This document shows, piece by piece, positions 48,380 through 62,612 of a DNA stretch of 64,000 nt. The position numbers and the translations under genes are program-made. The stretch comes from Piscicola geometra (lineage: Eukaryota > Annelida > Clitellata > Hirudinida > Piscicolidae). Positions within the stretch are counted from its first letter, which is position 1, and every line of letters starts with the position of its first letter. The notes beneath the pieces are model-generated. The model made no database searches. It worked only from the letters and a program-made list of their open reading frames with translations, and was not told the origin of the DNA. The stretch lies in contig OX030960.1 of the NCBI GenBank assembly GCA_943735955.1, positions 9,937,788-10,001,787 of the forward strand, written 5' to 3'.

Positions 48380-51300
48380 CATCGTCTTCATCGTCTTCAT
48401 CTTCTTCATCGTCTTCACCGTCTTCATCGTCTTCATCGTCTTCATCGTCTTCATCGTCTTCACCGTCTTCACCTTCTTCATCGTCTTCATCGTCTTCATC
48501 GTCTTCACCGTCTTCACCGTCTTCATCGTCTTCATCGTCTTCATCGTCTTCATCGTTCATCTTCACCGTCTTCATCGTTTTCATCGTCTTCATCTTCTTC
48601 ATCGTCTTCACCGTCTTCATCGTCTTCATCGTCTTCATCGTCTTCATCGTCTTCACCGTCTTCACCTTCTTCATCGACTTCATCGTCTTCATCGTCTTCA
48701 TCGTCTTCACCGTCTTCACCGTCTTCATCGTCTTCATCGTCTTCATCGTTCGTCTTCATCGTCTTCATCGTCTTCACCGTCTTCATCGTCTTCACCGTCT
48801 TCACCGTCTTCACCGTCTTCACCGTCTTCACCGTCTTCATCGTCTTCACCGTCTTCATCTTCTTCATCGTCTTCACCGTCTTCATCGTCTTCACCGTCTT
48901 CATCGTCTTCACCGTCTTCATCGTCTTCATCGTTCGTCTTCATCGTCTTCATCGTCTTCACCGTCTTCATCGTCTTAACCGTCTTCATCGTCTTCACCGT
49001 CTTCATCGTCTTCACCGTCTTCACCGTCTTCACCGTCTTCATCGTCTTCATCGTCTTCATCGTCTTCATCGTCTTCACCGTCTTCATCGTCTTCATCGTT
49101 CGTCTTCACCGTTTTCATCGTCTTCATCGTCTTCACCGTCTTCACCGTTTTCACCGTCTTCATCGTCTTCATCGTTCGTCTTTATCGTCTTCATCGTTCG
49201 TCTTCATCGTCTTCATCGTCTTCATCGTTCGTATTCACCGTCTTCATCGTCTTAATCGTCTTCACCGTCTTCACCGTCTTCATCGTCTTCATCGTCTTCA
49301 CCGTCTCCACCGTCTTCATCGTCTTCACCGTCTTCATCGTCTTCATCGTCTTCATCGTCTTCATCGTCTTCACCGTCTTCACCTTCTTCGTCGACTTCAT
49401 CGTCTTCATCGTCTTCATCGTCTTCACCGTCTTCACCGTCTTCATCGTCTTCATCGTCTTCATCGTTCGTCTTCATCGTCTTCATCGTCTTTACCGTCTT
49501 CATCGTCTTCACCGTCTTCACCGTCTTCACCGTCTTCACCGTCTTCACCGTCTTCATCGTCTTCATCGTTCGTCTTCATCGTCTTCATCGTCTTCACCGT
49601 CTTCATCGTCTTAACCGTCTTCATCGTCTTCACCGTCTTCATCGTCTTCACCGTCTTCACCGTCTTCACCGTCTTCATCGTCTTCACCGTCTTCACCGTC
49701 TTCACCGTCTTCACCGTCTTCATCGTCTTCATCGTCTTCACCGTCTTCACCGTCTTCATCGTTCGTCTTCATCGTCTTCATCGTCTTCATCGTCTTCACC
49801 GTCTTCATCGTCTTCATCGTCTTCATCGTCTTCATCGTCTTCACCGTCTTCATCGTCTTCACCGTCTTCACCGTCTTCATCGTCTTCACCGTCTTCATCG
49901 TCTTCACCGTCTTTACCGTCTTCATCGTCTTCATCGTGTTCATCGTCTTCATCGTCTTCATCGTCTTCACCGTCTTCACCGTCTTCACCGTCTTCACCGT
50001 CTTCACCGTCTTCATCGTCTTCATCGTCTTCATCGTCTTCATCGTCTTCATCGTCTTCATCGTCTTCATCGTCTTCATCGTCTTCACCGTCTTCATCGTC
50101 TTCATCGTCTTCACCGTCTTTACCGTCTTCATCGTCTTCATCGTCTTCATCGTCTTCATCGTCTTCACCGTCTTCACCGTCTTCACCGTCTTCACCGTCT
50201 TCACCGTCTTCATCGTCTTCATCGTCTCCATCGTCTTCATCGTCTTCATCGTCTTCATCGTCTTCACCGTCTTCATCGTCTTCATCGTCTTCATCGTCTT
50301 CACCGTCTTCATCGTCTTCACCGTCTTCATCGTCTTCACCATCTTCATCGTCTTCACCGTCTTCATCGTCTCCACCGTCTTCACCGTCTTCATCGTCTTC
50401 ATCGTCTTCACCGTCTTCACCGTCTTCATCGTCTTCATCGTCTTCATCGTCTTCATCGTCTTCACCGTCGTCACCGTCTTCATCGTCTTCACCGTCTTCA
50501 CCGTCTTCATCGTCTTCATCGTTCGTCTTCACCGTCTTCACCGTCTTCATCGTCTCCACCGTCTTCATCGTCTTCACCGTCTTCACCGTCTTCATCGATC
50601 GTCTTCACCGTCTTCACCGTCTTCATCGTCTCCACCGTCTTCATCGTCTTCACCGTCTTCATCGTCTTCACCGTCTTCATCGTCTTCACCGTCTTCACCG
50701 TCTTCACCGTCTTCACCGTCTTCATCGTCTTCATCGTCTTCACCGTCTTCACCGTCTTCATCGTTCGTCTTCATCGTCTTCATCGTCTTCATCGTCTTCA
50801 TCGTCTTCATCGTCTTCACCGTCTTCACCGTCTTCATCGTCTTCATCGTCTTCATCGTCTTCACCGTCTTCACCGTCTTCATCGTCTTCATCGTCTTCAT
50901 CGTCTTCATCGTTCGTCTTCATCGTCTTCACCGTCTTCATCGTCTTCACCGTCTTCACCGTCTTCACCGTCTTCATCGTCTCCACCGTCTTCATCGTCTT
51001 CACCGTCTTCATCGTCTTCACCGTCTTCACCGTCTTCACCGTCTTGATCGTCTTCACCGTCTTCATCGTCTTCACCGTCTTCACCGTCTTCACCGTCTTC
51101 ATCGTCTTCACCGTCTTCATCGTCTTCACCGTCTTCACCGTCTTCATCGTTCGTCTTCACCGTCTTCACCGTCTTCATCGTCTTCACCGTCTTCATCGTC
51201 TTCACCGTCTTCATCGTCTTCACCGTCTTCATCGTCTTCACCGTCTTCACCGTCTTCACCGTCTTCACCGTCTTCACCGTCTTCACCGTCTTCATCGTCT

Positions 51301-54300
51301 TCATCGTCTTCACCGTCTTCACCGTCTTCACCGTCTTCATCGTTCGTCTTCATCGTCTTCATCGTCTTCATCGTCTTCACCGTCTTCATCGTCTTCATCG
51401 TCTTCATCGTCTTCATTGTCTTCACCGTCTTCATCGTCTTCACCGTCTTCATCGTCTTCATCGTCTTCATCGTCTTCATCGTCTTCACCGTCTTCATCGT
51501 CTTCACCGTCTTCATCGTCTTCACCGTCTTCATCGTCTTCATCGTCTTTACCGTCTTCATCGTCTTCATCGTGTTCATCGTGTTCATCGTCTTCATCGTC
51601 TTCACCGTCTTCACCGTCTTCACCGTCTTCACCGTCTTCACCGTCTTCATCGTCTTCATCGTCTTCATCGTCTTCATCGTCTTCATCGTCTTCATCGTCT
51701 TCATCGTCTTCATCGTCTTCACCGTCTTCATCGTCTTCATCGTCTTCATCGTCTTCACCGTCTTCATCGTCTTCACCGACTTCATCGTCTTCACCGTCTT
51801 CATCGTCTTCATCGTCTTCACCGTCTTCACCGTCTTCATCGTCTTCATCGTCTTCACCGTCTTCACCGTCTTCATCGTTCGTCTTCATCGTCTTCATCGT
51901 CTTCATCGTCTTCATCGTCTTCACCGTCTTCATCGTCTTCATCGTCTTCATCGTCTTCAACGTCTTCACCGTCTTCATCGTCTTCACCGTCTTCATCGTC
52001 TTCACCGTCTTCATCGTCTTCACCGTCTTTACCGTCTTCACCGTCTTCACCGTCTTCATCGTCTTCACCGTCTTCATCGTCTTCACCGTCTTCACTGTCT
52101 TCACCGTCTTGATCGTCTTCACCGTCTTCATCGTCTTCACCGTCTTCACCGTCTTCACCGTCTTCATCGTCTTCACCGTCTTTATCGTCTTCAGCGTCTT
52201 CACCGTCTTCATCGTTCGTCTTCACCGTCTTCACCGTCTTCATCGTCTTCACCGTCTTCATCGTCTTCACCGTCTTCATCGTCTTCACCGTCTTCATCGT
52301 CTTCACCGTCTTCACCGTCTTCACCGTCTTCACCGTCTTCATCGTCTTCATCGTCTTCACCGTCTTCACCGTCTTCATCGTTCGTCTTCATCGTCTTCAT
52401 CGTCTTCATCGTCTTCACCGTCTTCATCGTCTTCATCGTCTTCATCGTCTTCATCGTCTTCACCGTCTTCATCGTCTTCACCGTCTTCATCGTCTTCACC
52501 GTCTTCATCGTCTTCACCGTCTTCATCGTCTTCACCGTCTTCATCGTCTTCACCGTCTTCATCGTCTTCACCGTCTTCACCGTCTTCACCGTCTTCACCG
52601 TCTTCATCGTCTTCATCGTCTCCACCGTCTTCACCGTCTTCACCGTCTTCACCGTCTTCATCGTCTTCATCGTCTTCACCGTCTTCACCGTCTTCACCGT
52701 CTTCATCGTTCGTCTTCATCGTCTTCATCGTCTTCATCGTCTTCACCGTCTTCATCGTCTTCATCGTCTTCATCGTCTTCATTGTCTTCACCGTCTTCAT
52801 CGTCTTCACCGTCTTCATCGTCTTCATCGTCTTCATCGTCTTCATCGTCTTCACCGTCTTCATCGTCTTCACCGTCTTCATCGTCTTCACCGTCTTCATC
52901 GTCTTCATCGTCTTTACCGTCTTCATCGTCTTCATCGTGTTCATCGTGTTCATCGTCTTCATCGTCTTCACCGTCTTCACCGTCTTCACCGTCTTCACCG
53001 TCTTCACCGTCTTCATCGTCTTCATCGTCTTCATCGTCTTCATCGTCTTCATCGTCTTCATCGTCTTCATCGTCTTCATCGTCTTCACCGTCTTCATCGT
53101 CTTCATCGTCTTCATCGTCTTCACCGTCTTCATCGTCTTCACCGTCTTCATCGTCTTCACCGTCTTCATCGTCTTCATCGTCTTCACCGTCTTCACCGTC
53201 TTCATCGTCTTCATCGTCTTCACCGTCTTCACCGTCTTCATCGTTCGTCTTCATCGTCTTCATCGTCTTCATCGTCTTCACCGTCTTCATCGTCTTCATC
53301 GTCTTCATCGTCTTCAACGTCTTCACCGTCTTCATCGTCTTCACCGTCTTCATCGTCTTCACCGTCTTCATCGTCTTCACCGTCTTTACCGTCTTCACCG
53401 TCTTCACCGTCTTCATCGTCTTCACCGTCTTCATCGTCTTCACCGTCTTCACTGTCTTCAACGTCTTGATCGTCTTCACCGTCTTCATCGTCTTCACCGT
53501 CTTCACCGTCTTCACCGTCTTCATCGTCTTCACCGTCTTTATCGTCTTCACCGTCTTCACCGTCTTCATCGTTCGTCTTCACCGTCTTCACCGTCTTCAT
53601 CGTCTTCACCGTCTTCATCGTCTTCACCGTCTTCATCGTCTTCACCGTCTTCATCGTCTTCACCGTCTTCACCGTCTTCACCGTCTTCACCGTCTTCATC
53701 GTCTTCATCGTCTTCACCGTCTTCACCGTCTTCATCGTTCGTCTTCATCGTCTTCATCGTCTTCATCGTCTTCACCGTCTTCATCGTCTTCATCGTCTTC
53801 ATCGTCTTCATCGTCTTCACCGTCTTCATCGTCTTCACCGTCTTCATCGTCTTCACCGTCTTCATCGTCTTCACCGTCTTCATCGTCTTCACCGTCTTCA
53901 TCGTCTTCACCGTCTTCATCGTCTTCACCGTCTTCACCGTCTTCACCGTCTTCACCGTCTTCATCGTCTTCATCGTCTCCACCGTCTTCACCGTCTTCAT
54001 CGTTCGTCTTCATCGTCTTCATCGTCTTCATCGTCTTCACCGTCTTCATCGTCTTCATCGTCTTCATCGTCTTCATCGTCTTCACCGTCTTCATCGTCTT
54101 CACCGTCTTCATCGTCTTCACCGTCTTCATCGTCTTCACCGTCTTTACCGTCTTCATCGTTCGTCTTCATCGTCTTCATCGTCATCATCGTCTTCACCGT
54201 CTTCATCGTCTTCATCGTCTTCATCGTCTTCATCGTCTTCACCGTCTTCATCGTCTTCACCGTCTTCATCGTCTTCACCGTCTTCATCGTCTTCACCGTC

Positions 54301-57300
54301 TTCATCGTCTTCACCGTCTTCATCGTCTTCACCGTCTTCATCGTCTTCACCGTCTTCACCGTCTTCACCGTCTTCACCGTCTTCATCGTCTTCATCGTCT
54401 CCACCGTCTTCACCGTCTTCATCGTCTTCATCGTCTTCATCGTCTTCACCGTCTTCATCGTCTTCATCGTCTTCATCGTCTTCATCGTCTTCACCGTCTT
54501 CATCGTCTTCACCGTCTTCATCGTCTTCACCGTCTTCATCGTCTTCACCGTCTTTACCGTCTTCATCGTCTTCATCGTCTTCATCGTGTTCATCGTCTTC
54601 ATCGTTTTCACCGTCTTCACCGTCTTCATCGTCTTCACCGTCTTCATCGTCTTCACCGTCTTCATCGTCTTCACCGTCTTCATCGTCTTCACCGTCTTCA
54701 TCGTCTTCACCGTCTTCACCGTCTTCACCGTCTTCACCGTCTTCATCGTCTTCACCGTCTTCATCGTCTTCACCGTCTTCATCGTCTTCAGCGTCTTCAC
54801 CTTCTTCATCGTTCGTCTTCATCGTCTTCATCGTCTTCACCGTCTTCATCGTCTTCACCGTCTTCATCGTCTTCACCGTCTTCATCGTCTTCACCGTCTT
54901 CATCGTCTTCACCGTCTTCACCGTCTTCATCGTCTTCACAGTCTTCATCTTCTTCACCGTCTTCATCGTCTTCACCGTCTTCATCGTCTTCACCGTCTTC
55001 ATCGTCTTCACCGTCTTCATCGTCTTCACCGTCTTCATCGTCTTCATCGTTCGTTTTCACCTTCTTCACCGTCTTCATCGTCTTCACTGTCTTCATCGTC
55101 TTCACCGTCTTCATCGTCTTCACCGTCTTCATCGTCTTCACCGTCTTCATCGTCTTCACCGTCTTCATCGTCTTCACCGTCTTCATCGTCTTCATCGTCT
55201 TCACCGTCTTCATCGTCTTCACCGTCTTCATCGTCTTCATCGTCTTCACCGTCTTCATCGTCTTCATCGTTCGTCTTCACCGTCTTCACCGTCTTCACCG
55301 TCTTCCCCGTCTTCATCGTCTTCATCGTCTTCATCGTCTTTACCGTCTTCACCGTCTTCACCGTCTTCATCGTCTTCACCGTCTTCATCGTCTTCATCGT
55401 CTTCACCGTCTTCATCGTCTTCACCGTCTTCACCGTCTTCATCTTCTTCATCGTCTTCACCGTCTTCACCGTCTTCACAGTCTTCACCGTCTTCATCGTC
55501 TTCACCGTCTTCATCGTCTTCACCGTCTTCATCGTCTTCACCGTCTTCACCGTCTTCACCGTCTTCACCGTCTTCACCGTCTTCATCGTCTTCACCGTCT
55601 TCATCGTCTTCACCGTCTTCATCGTCTTCACCGTCTTCACCGTCTTCATCGTCTTCACCGTCTTCATCGTCTTCACCGTCTTCACCGTCTTCACCGTCTT
55701 CATCGTCTTCACCGTCTTCATCGTCTTCACCGTCTTCATCGTCTTCACCGTCTTCATCGTCTTCACCGTCTTCATCGTCTTCACCGTCTTCATCGTCTTC
55801 ACCGTCTTCATCGTCTTCACCGTCTTCATCGTCTTCACCGTCTTCACCGTCTTCACCGTCTTCACCGTCTTCATCGTCTTCATCGTCTCCACCGTCTTCA
55901 CCGTCTTCATCGTTCGTCTTCATCGTCTTCATCGTCTTCATCGTCTTCACCGTCTTCATCGTCTTCATCGTCTTCATCGTCTTCATCGTCTTCACCGTCT
56001 TCATCGTCTTCACCGTCTTCATCGTCTTCACCGTCTTCATCGTCTTCACCGTCTTTACCGTCTTCATCGTCTTCATCGTCTTCATCGTGTTCATCGTCTT
56101 CATCGTCTTCACCGTCTTCACCGTCTTCATCGTCTTCACCGTCTTCATCGTCTTCACCGTCTTCATCGTCTTCACCGTCTTCATCGTCTTCACCGTCTTC
56201 ATCGTCTTCACCGTCTTCACCGTCTTCACCGTCTTCACCGTCTTCACCGTCTTCATCGTCTTCACCGTCTTCATCGTCTTCACCGTCTTCATCGTCTTCA
56301 CCGTCTTCACCGTCTTCATCGTTCGTCTTCATCGTCTTCATCGTCTTCACCGTCTTCATCGTCTTCACCGTCTTCATCGTCTTCACCGTCTTCATCGTCT
56401 TCACCGTCTTCATCGTCTTCACCGTCTTCACCGTCTTCATCGTCTTCACAGTCTTCATCGTCTTCACCGTCTTCATCGTCTTCACCGTCTTCATCGTCTT
56501 CACCGTCTTCATCGTCTTCACCGTCTTCATCGTCTTCACCGTCTTCATCGTCTTCATCGTTCGTTTTCACCTTCTTCACCGTCTTCATCGTCTTCACCGT
56601 CTTCATCGTCTTCACCGTCTTCATCGTCTTCACCGTCTTCATCGTCTTCACCGTCTTCATCGTCTTCACCGTCTTCATCGTCTTCATCGTCTTCACCGTC
56701 TTCATCGTCTTCACCGTCTTCATCGTCTTCATCGTCTTCACCGTCTTCATCGTCTTCATCGTTCGTCTTCACCGTCTTCACCGTCTTCACCGTCTTCACC
56801 GTCTTCCCCGTCTTCATCGTCTTCATCGTCTTCATCGTCTTTACCGTCTTCACCGTCTTCACCGTCTTCATCGTCTTCACCGTCTTCATCGTCTTCATCG
56901 TCTTCACCGTCTTCATCGTCTTCACCGTCTTCACCGTCTTCATCTTCTTCATCGTCTTCACCGTCTTCACCGTCTTCACCGTCTTCACCGTCTTCATCGT
57001 CTTCACCGTCTTCATCGTCTTCACCGTCTTCATCGTCTTCACCGTCTTCATCGTCTTCATCGTTCGTCTTCACCGTCTTCACCGTCTTCATCGTCTTCAC
57101 CGTCTTCATCGTCTTCACCGTCTTCATCGTCTTCACCGTCTTCATCGTCTTCACCGTCTTCACCGTCTTCACCGTCTTCACCGTCTTCACCGTCTTCATC
57201 GTCTTCACCGTCTTCATCGTCTTCACCGTCTTCATCGTCTTCACCGTCTTCATCGTTCGTCTTCCTCGTCTTCATCGTCTTCATCGTCTTCACCGTCTTC

Positions 57301-60300
57301 ATCGTCTTCACCGTCTTCATCGTCTTCACCGTCTTCATCGTCTTCACCGTCTTCATCGTCTTCACCGTCTTCACCGTCTTCACCGTCTTCATCGTCTTCA
57401 CCGTCTTCATCGTCTTCACCGTCTTCATCGTCTTCACCGTCTTCATCGTCTTCACCGTCTTCATCGTCTTCATCGTCTTCACCGTCTTCATCGTCTTCAC
57501 CGTCTTCATCGTCTTCATCGTCTTCACCGTCTTCATCGTCTTCATCGTTCGTCTTCACCGTCTTCACCGTCTTCACCGTCTTCACCGTCTTCCCCGTCTT
57601 CATCGTCTTCATCGTCTTCATCGTCTTTACCGTCTTCACCGTCTTCACCGTCTTCATCGTCTTAACCGTCTTCATCGTCTTCATCGTCTTCACCGTCTTC
57701 ATCGTCTTCACCGTCTTCACCGTCTTCATCTTCTTCATCGTCTTCACCGTCTTCACCGTCTTCACCGTCTTCACCGTCTTCATCGTCTTCACCGTCTTCA
57801 TCGTCTTCACCGTCTTCATCGTCTTCACTGTCTTCATCGTCTTCATCGTTCGTCTTCACCGTCTTCACCGTCTTCATCGTCTTCACCGTCTTCATCGTCT
57901 TCACCGTCTTCATCGTCTTCACCGTCTTCACCGTCTTCACCGTCTTCACCGTCTTCACCGTCTTCATCGTCTTCACCGTCTTCATCGTCTTCACCGTCTT
58001 CATCGTCTTCACCGTCTTCACCGTCTTCATCGTTCGTCTTCCTCGTCTTCATCGTCTTCATCGTCTTCACCGTCTTCATCGTCTTCACCGTCTTCATCGT
58101 CTTCACCGTCTTCATCGTCTTCACCGTCTTCACCGTCTTCATCGTTCGTCTTCCTCGTCTTCATCGTCTTCATCGTCTTCACCGTCTTCATCGTCTTCAC
58201 CGTCTTCATCGTCTTCACCGTCTTCATCGTCTTCACCGTCTTCATCGTCTTCACCGTCTTCACCGTCTTCACCGTCTTCATCGTCTTCACCGTCTTCATC
58301 GTCTTCACCGTCTTCATCGTCTTCACCGTCTTCATCGTCTTCACCGTCATCATCGTCTTCACCGTCTTCATCGTCTTCACCGTCTTCATCGTCTTCACCG
58401 TCTTCATCGTCTTCACCGTCTTCATCGTCTTCACCGTCTTCATCGTCTTCATCGTTCGTCTTCACCTTCTTCACCGTCTTCATCGTCTTCACCGTCTTCA
58501 TCGTCTTCACCGTCTTCATCGTCTTCACCGTCTTCATCGTCTTCACCGTCTTCATCGTCTTCACCGTCTTCATCGTCTTCACCGTCTTCATCGTCTTCAG
58601 CGTCTTCATCGTCTTCACCGTCTTCATCGTCTTCATCGTCTTCACCGTCTTCATCGTCTTCACCGTCTTCACCGTCTTCATCGTCTTCATCGTCTTCACC
58701 GTCTTCATCGTCTTCATCGTTCGTCTTCACCGTCTTCACCGTCTTCACCGTCTTCACCGTCTTCATCGTCTTCACCGTCTTCATCGTCTTCACCGTCTTC
58801 ACCGTCTTCACCGTCTTCATCGTCTTCACCGTCTTCATCGTCTTCACCGTCTTCACCGTCTTCACCGTCTACACCGTCTTCATCGTCTTCACCGTCTTCA
58901 TCGTCTTCACCGTCTTCACCGTCTTTACCGTCTTCACCGTCTTCATCGTCTCCACCGTCTTCACCGTCTTCATCGTCTTCACCGTCTTCATCGTCTTCAC
59001 CGTCTTCACCGTCTTCACCGTCTTCACCGTCTTCACCGTCTTCACCGTCTTCATCGTCTTCACCGTCTTCACCGTCTTCACCGTCTTCATCGTCTTCATC
59101 GTCTTCACCGTCTTCACCGTCTTCATCGTCTTCACCGTCTTCATCGTCTTCATCGTCTTCATCGTCTTCATCGTCTTCACCGTCTTCACCGTCTTTACCG
59201 TCTTCACCGTCTTCATCGTCTTCATCGTCTTCATCGTCTTCACCGTCTTCACCGTCTTCACCGTCTTCACCGTCTTCATCGTCTTCACCGTCTTCATCGT
59301 CTTTACCGTCTTCATCGTCTTCACCGTCTTCATCGTCTTCACCGTCTTCATCGTCTTCACCGTCTTCACCGTCTTCATCGTTCGTCTTCATCGTCTTCAC
59401 CGTCTTCATCGTCTTCACCGTCTTCATCGTCTTCACCGTCTTCATCGTCTTCACCGTCTTCATCGTCTTCACCGTCTTCATCGTCTTCACCGTCTTCATC
59501 GTCTTCACCGTCTTCATCGTCTTCACCGTCTTCATCGTCTTCATCGTCTTCATCGTCTTCACCGTCTTCACCGTCTTCATCGTTCGTCTTCACCGTCTTC
59601 ATCGTCTTCATCGTCTTCACCGTCTTCATCGTCTTCACCGTCGTCATCGTCTTCACCGTCTTCATCGTCTTCACCGTCTTCATCGTCTTCACCGTCTTCA
59701 TCGTCTTCATCGTTCGTCTTCACTGTCTTCACCGTCTTCATCGTCTTCACCGTCTTCACCGTCTTCACCGTCTTCACCGTCTTCATCGTCTTCATCGTCT
59801 TCATCGTCTTCATCGTCTTCACCGTCTTCACCGTCTTCACCGTCTTCACCGTCTTCATCGTCTTCACCGTCTTTATCGTCTTCACCGTCTTCATCGTCTT
59901 CACCGTCTTCATCGTTTTCACCGTCTTCATCGTCTTCACCGTCTTCATCGTCTTCACCGTCTTCATCGTCTTCATCGTTCGTCTTCACCGTCTTCACCGT
60001 CTTCACCGTCTTCATCGTCTTCACCGTCTTCATCGTCTTCATCGTCTTCATCGTCTTCACCGTCTTCACCGTCTTCATCGTCTTCACCGTCTTCATCGTC
60101 TTCATCGTTCGTCTTCATCGTCTTCATCGTCCTCATCGTCTTCACCGTCTTCATCGTCTTCACCGTCTTTTTCGTTCGTCTTCACCGTCTTCATCGTCTT
60201 CACCGTCTTCATCGTCTTCATCGTCTTCACCGTCTTCACCGTCTTCATCGTCTTCACCGTCTTCATCGTCTTCATCGTTCGTCTTCATCGTCTTCATCGT

Positions 60301-61257
60301 CTTCACCGTCTTCATCGTCTTCACCGTCTTCATCGTCTTCACTGTCTTCATCGTCTTCACTGTCTTCACCGTCTTCACCGTCTTCATCGTCTTCATCGTC
60401 TTCATCGTCTTCACCGTCCTCACCGTCTTCACCGTCTTCACCGTCTTCATCGTTCGTCTTCATCGTCTTCATCGTCTTCACTGTCTTCATCGTCTTCACC
60501 GTCTTCATCGTCTTCACCGTCTTCATCGTCTTCACCGTCTTCATCGTCTTCACCGTCTTCATCGTCTTCACCGTCTTCATCGTCTTCATCGTCTTCATCG
60601 TCTTTACCGTCTTCATCGTCTTCATCGTTCGTCTTCACCGTCTTCACCGTCTTCATCGTCTTCACCGTCTTCATCGTCTTCATCGTCTTCACCGTCTTTA
60701 TCGCCTTCACCGTCTTCACCGTCTTCATCGTCTTCACCGTCTTCATCGTCTTCACCGTCTTCATCGTCTCCACCGTCTTCACCGTCTTCACCGTCTTCAC
60801 CGTCTTCACCGTCTTCATCGTTCGTCTTCATCGTCTTCATCGTCTTCACCGTCTTCATCGTCTTGACCGTCTTCATCGTCTTCACCGTCTTCATCGTCTT
60901 CACCGTCTCCATCGTCTTCATCGTTCGTCTTCACCGTCTTCACCGTCTTCATTGTCTTCACCGTCTTCATCGTCTTCATCGTCTTCACCGTCTTCATCGT
61001 CTTCACCGTCTTTATCGTCTTCACCGTCTTCATCGTCTTCACCGTCTTCATCGTCTTCTTCGTTCGTCTTCACCGTCTTCATCGTCTTCATCGTCTTCAC
61101 CGTCTTCACCGTTTTCACCGTCTTCAACGTCTTCATCGTTCGTCTTCATTGTCTTCATCGTTCGTCTTCATCGTCTTCATCGTCTTCTTCGTCTTCAACG
61201 TCTTCATCGTCTTCATCGTCTTCATCGTCTTCATCGTCTTCATCGTCTTCATCGTCT
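48380..61257. repeat. 9-bp microsatellite tract 6, about 12.9 kb
   Basis: Roughly 1400 units of the 9-bp repeat. Higher-order offsets of about 1.36 kb are visible between about 50.5 and 53.7 kb (GTGTTCATCGTGTTCATCG near 51572 and 52939). The variant TCTTCCCCGTC occurs near 55301, 56803 and 57588. Plus frames have no stops; the longest runs 3431 codons (51044-61339) and ends in island 7. The right part favours strict alternation of ATC and ACC units. Confidence 0.96.
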
Positions 61258-61669
61258 TGCAACCATACTTCCCCCGGAATCCAAAATCTTTGGTTTCCCG
61301 GAGACTGCCCACGGGGTCATATCTACCCTTTTTCCTTAACTAAGGGGGGTGAATAAAGCAAAAAAAATTTTAATCTCGATAAATAGACGATAAGATCGAA
61401 ACGAGTTGTTAATACGCTAAGTGAGCGGTCATCGAGGGAGATAGGAGATGCGACGGTGGATGCCGTTGAAAAACTTGAAAGTCTTAGAAAATTAAGAGTA
61501 AATTTACAGAGTATAATCGCGTTTCAATGGGACCCAAGCCGATTAATGCATGTTTTCTCGCGCATTCGACCGAAGCGGTGAGGATCTCGGCCTAGCGTGG
61601 AATTTCATTGCCAGTGAAACAATTTTAACAATGAAATTTTTAAAAAATCTTTCGTTCAATCATGAGACA

Positions 61670-61928
61670 AATTTGCGCGCCTGCTGCCTTCCTTGGATGT
61701 GGTAGCCGTTTCTCATGCTCCCTTTCCGGAATCGAACCCTGATTCCCCGTTACCCGTTACAACCATGGTAAGCATATCACATTCCATCGAAAGTTGATAG
61801 GGCACACACTTGAAAGATCTGTCGCCGACGCTAGGTCGTGCGATCAGCCGTAATTTATTCCGAGTCACCAAAATTTACGAGCCGAATCTTTGAGACAAGC
61901 ATATAACTACTGGCAGGATCACCCAAGT
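61670..61928 (-). pseudogene. 18S rRNA 5' end with internal deletion
   Basis: Carries the 18S start in altered form (minus strand TACTTGGGTGATCCTGCCAG) and the GCGCGCAAATT end. About 186 bases between CTTGTCTCAAAGATT and CGGCTCGTAAATTTTGG are missing. The changed start motif suggests relaxed constraint. Confidence 0.92.
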
Positions 61929-62240
61929 AATACACTAGCGTCGCTGGCCTAAAGTCGACGAGTCTTCTAGTCGCCTTCGATAGTCGTCGCCGCTCGTAAA
62001 AGCGGCTATATCGAAGATAATTTATCAGCTTCGAATCTCTGCTTTACCGAGATCGAGTGATGATGATAGGAGATCACGCGCTTATTGCCGCTAATAGACG
62101 TCCCCTTGAACGTTTAGCATATCTTAAGCGAATAAGCAGCGCATCAGACCAGTGGGGAATAACAAACGTTCAAGGTGCTTTTTGATAATCTCGTTTCGAG
62201 CTCAAAATATTTGATCGGTCAGTCTTTTTATAATCGTTTA
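61929..62240 (-). other. 5' ETS-like sequence
   Basis: Matches the ETS-like blocks of islands 5 and 6 with more substitutions and small deletions (loss of GAGCAAGAAGA beside the 18S start). Confidence 0.65.
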
Positions 62241-62612
62241 CAGATTATAATCGCGTTTCAATGGGACCCAAGACGGTGAAGGCATGTTTTCTCGCGCATT
62301 CGACCGGAGCGGTGAGGATCTCGGCCTAGCGTGGAATTTTATTGCCGGTGAAAAATGTTAAAAATAAAAATTTAAAAAATCTTTCGTTCAATCATGAGAC
62401 AAATCTCAAAATAAGTTCATTTGACAAGAGTTGCCATTTGAAACTTTATTATCTTGAGTTTCGAAGCATGCCTATACCTATAGAATATACAAGAGTTAAC
62501 TAGCGTGAGACATCGAGTTTCAATTTTTGTGAAACGAAAATAAGGCCGTATAACAGACGATAAGATTGAAACAATTTTATTTTAACTGCTGTCTATATCA
62601 ACCAACACCTTT

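Larger units (their letters stand above)
61258..62612 (-). repeat. rDNA island 7 (about 1.35 kb, 18S fragment internally deleted)
   Basis: Left 18S internal piece (here GCCCACGGGG rather than GCCCGCGGGG), spacer copy A, a shortened 18S 5' fragment, ETS-like block, spacer copy B, and 28S piece at 62586-62612. It is more diverged than islands 5 and 6 and closer to islands 1 and 2 in parts of the spacer. Confidence 0.87.
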
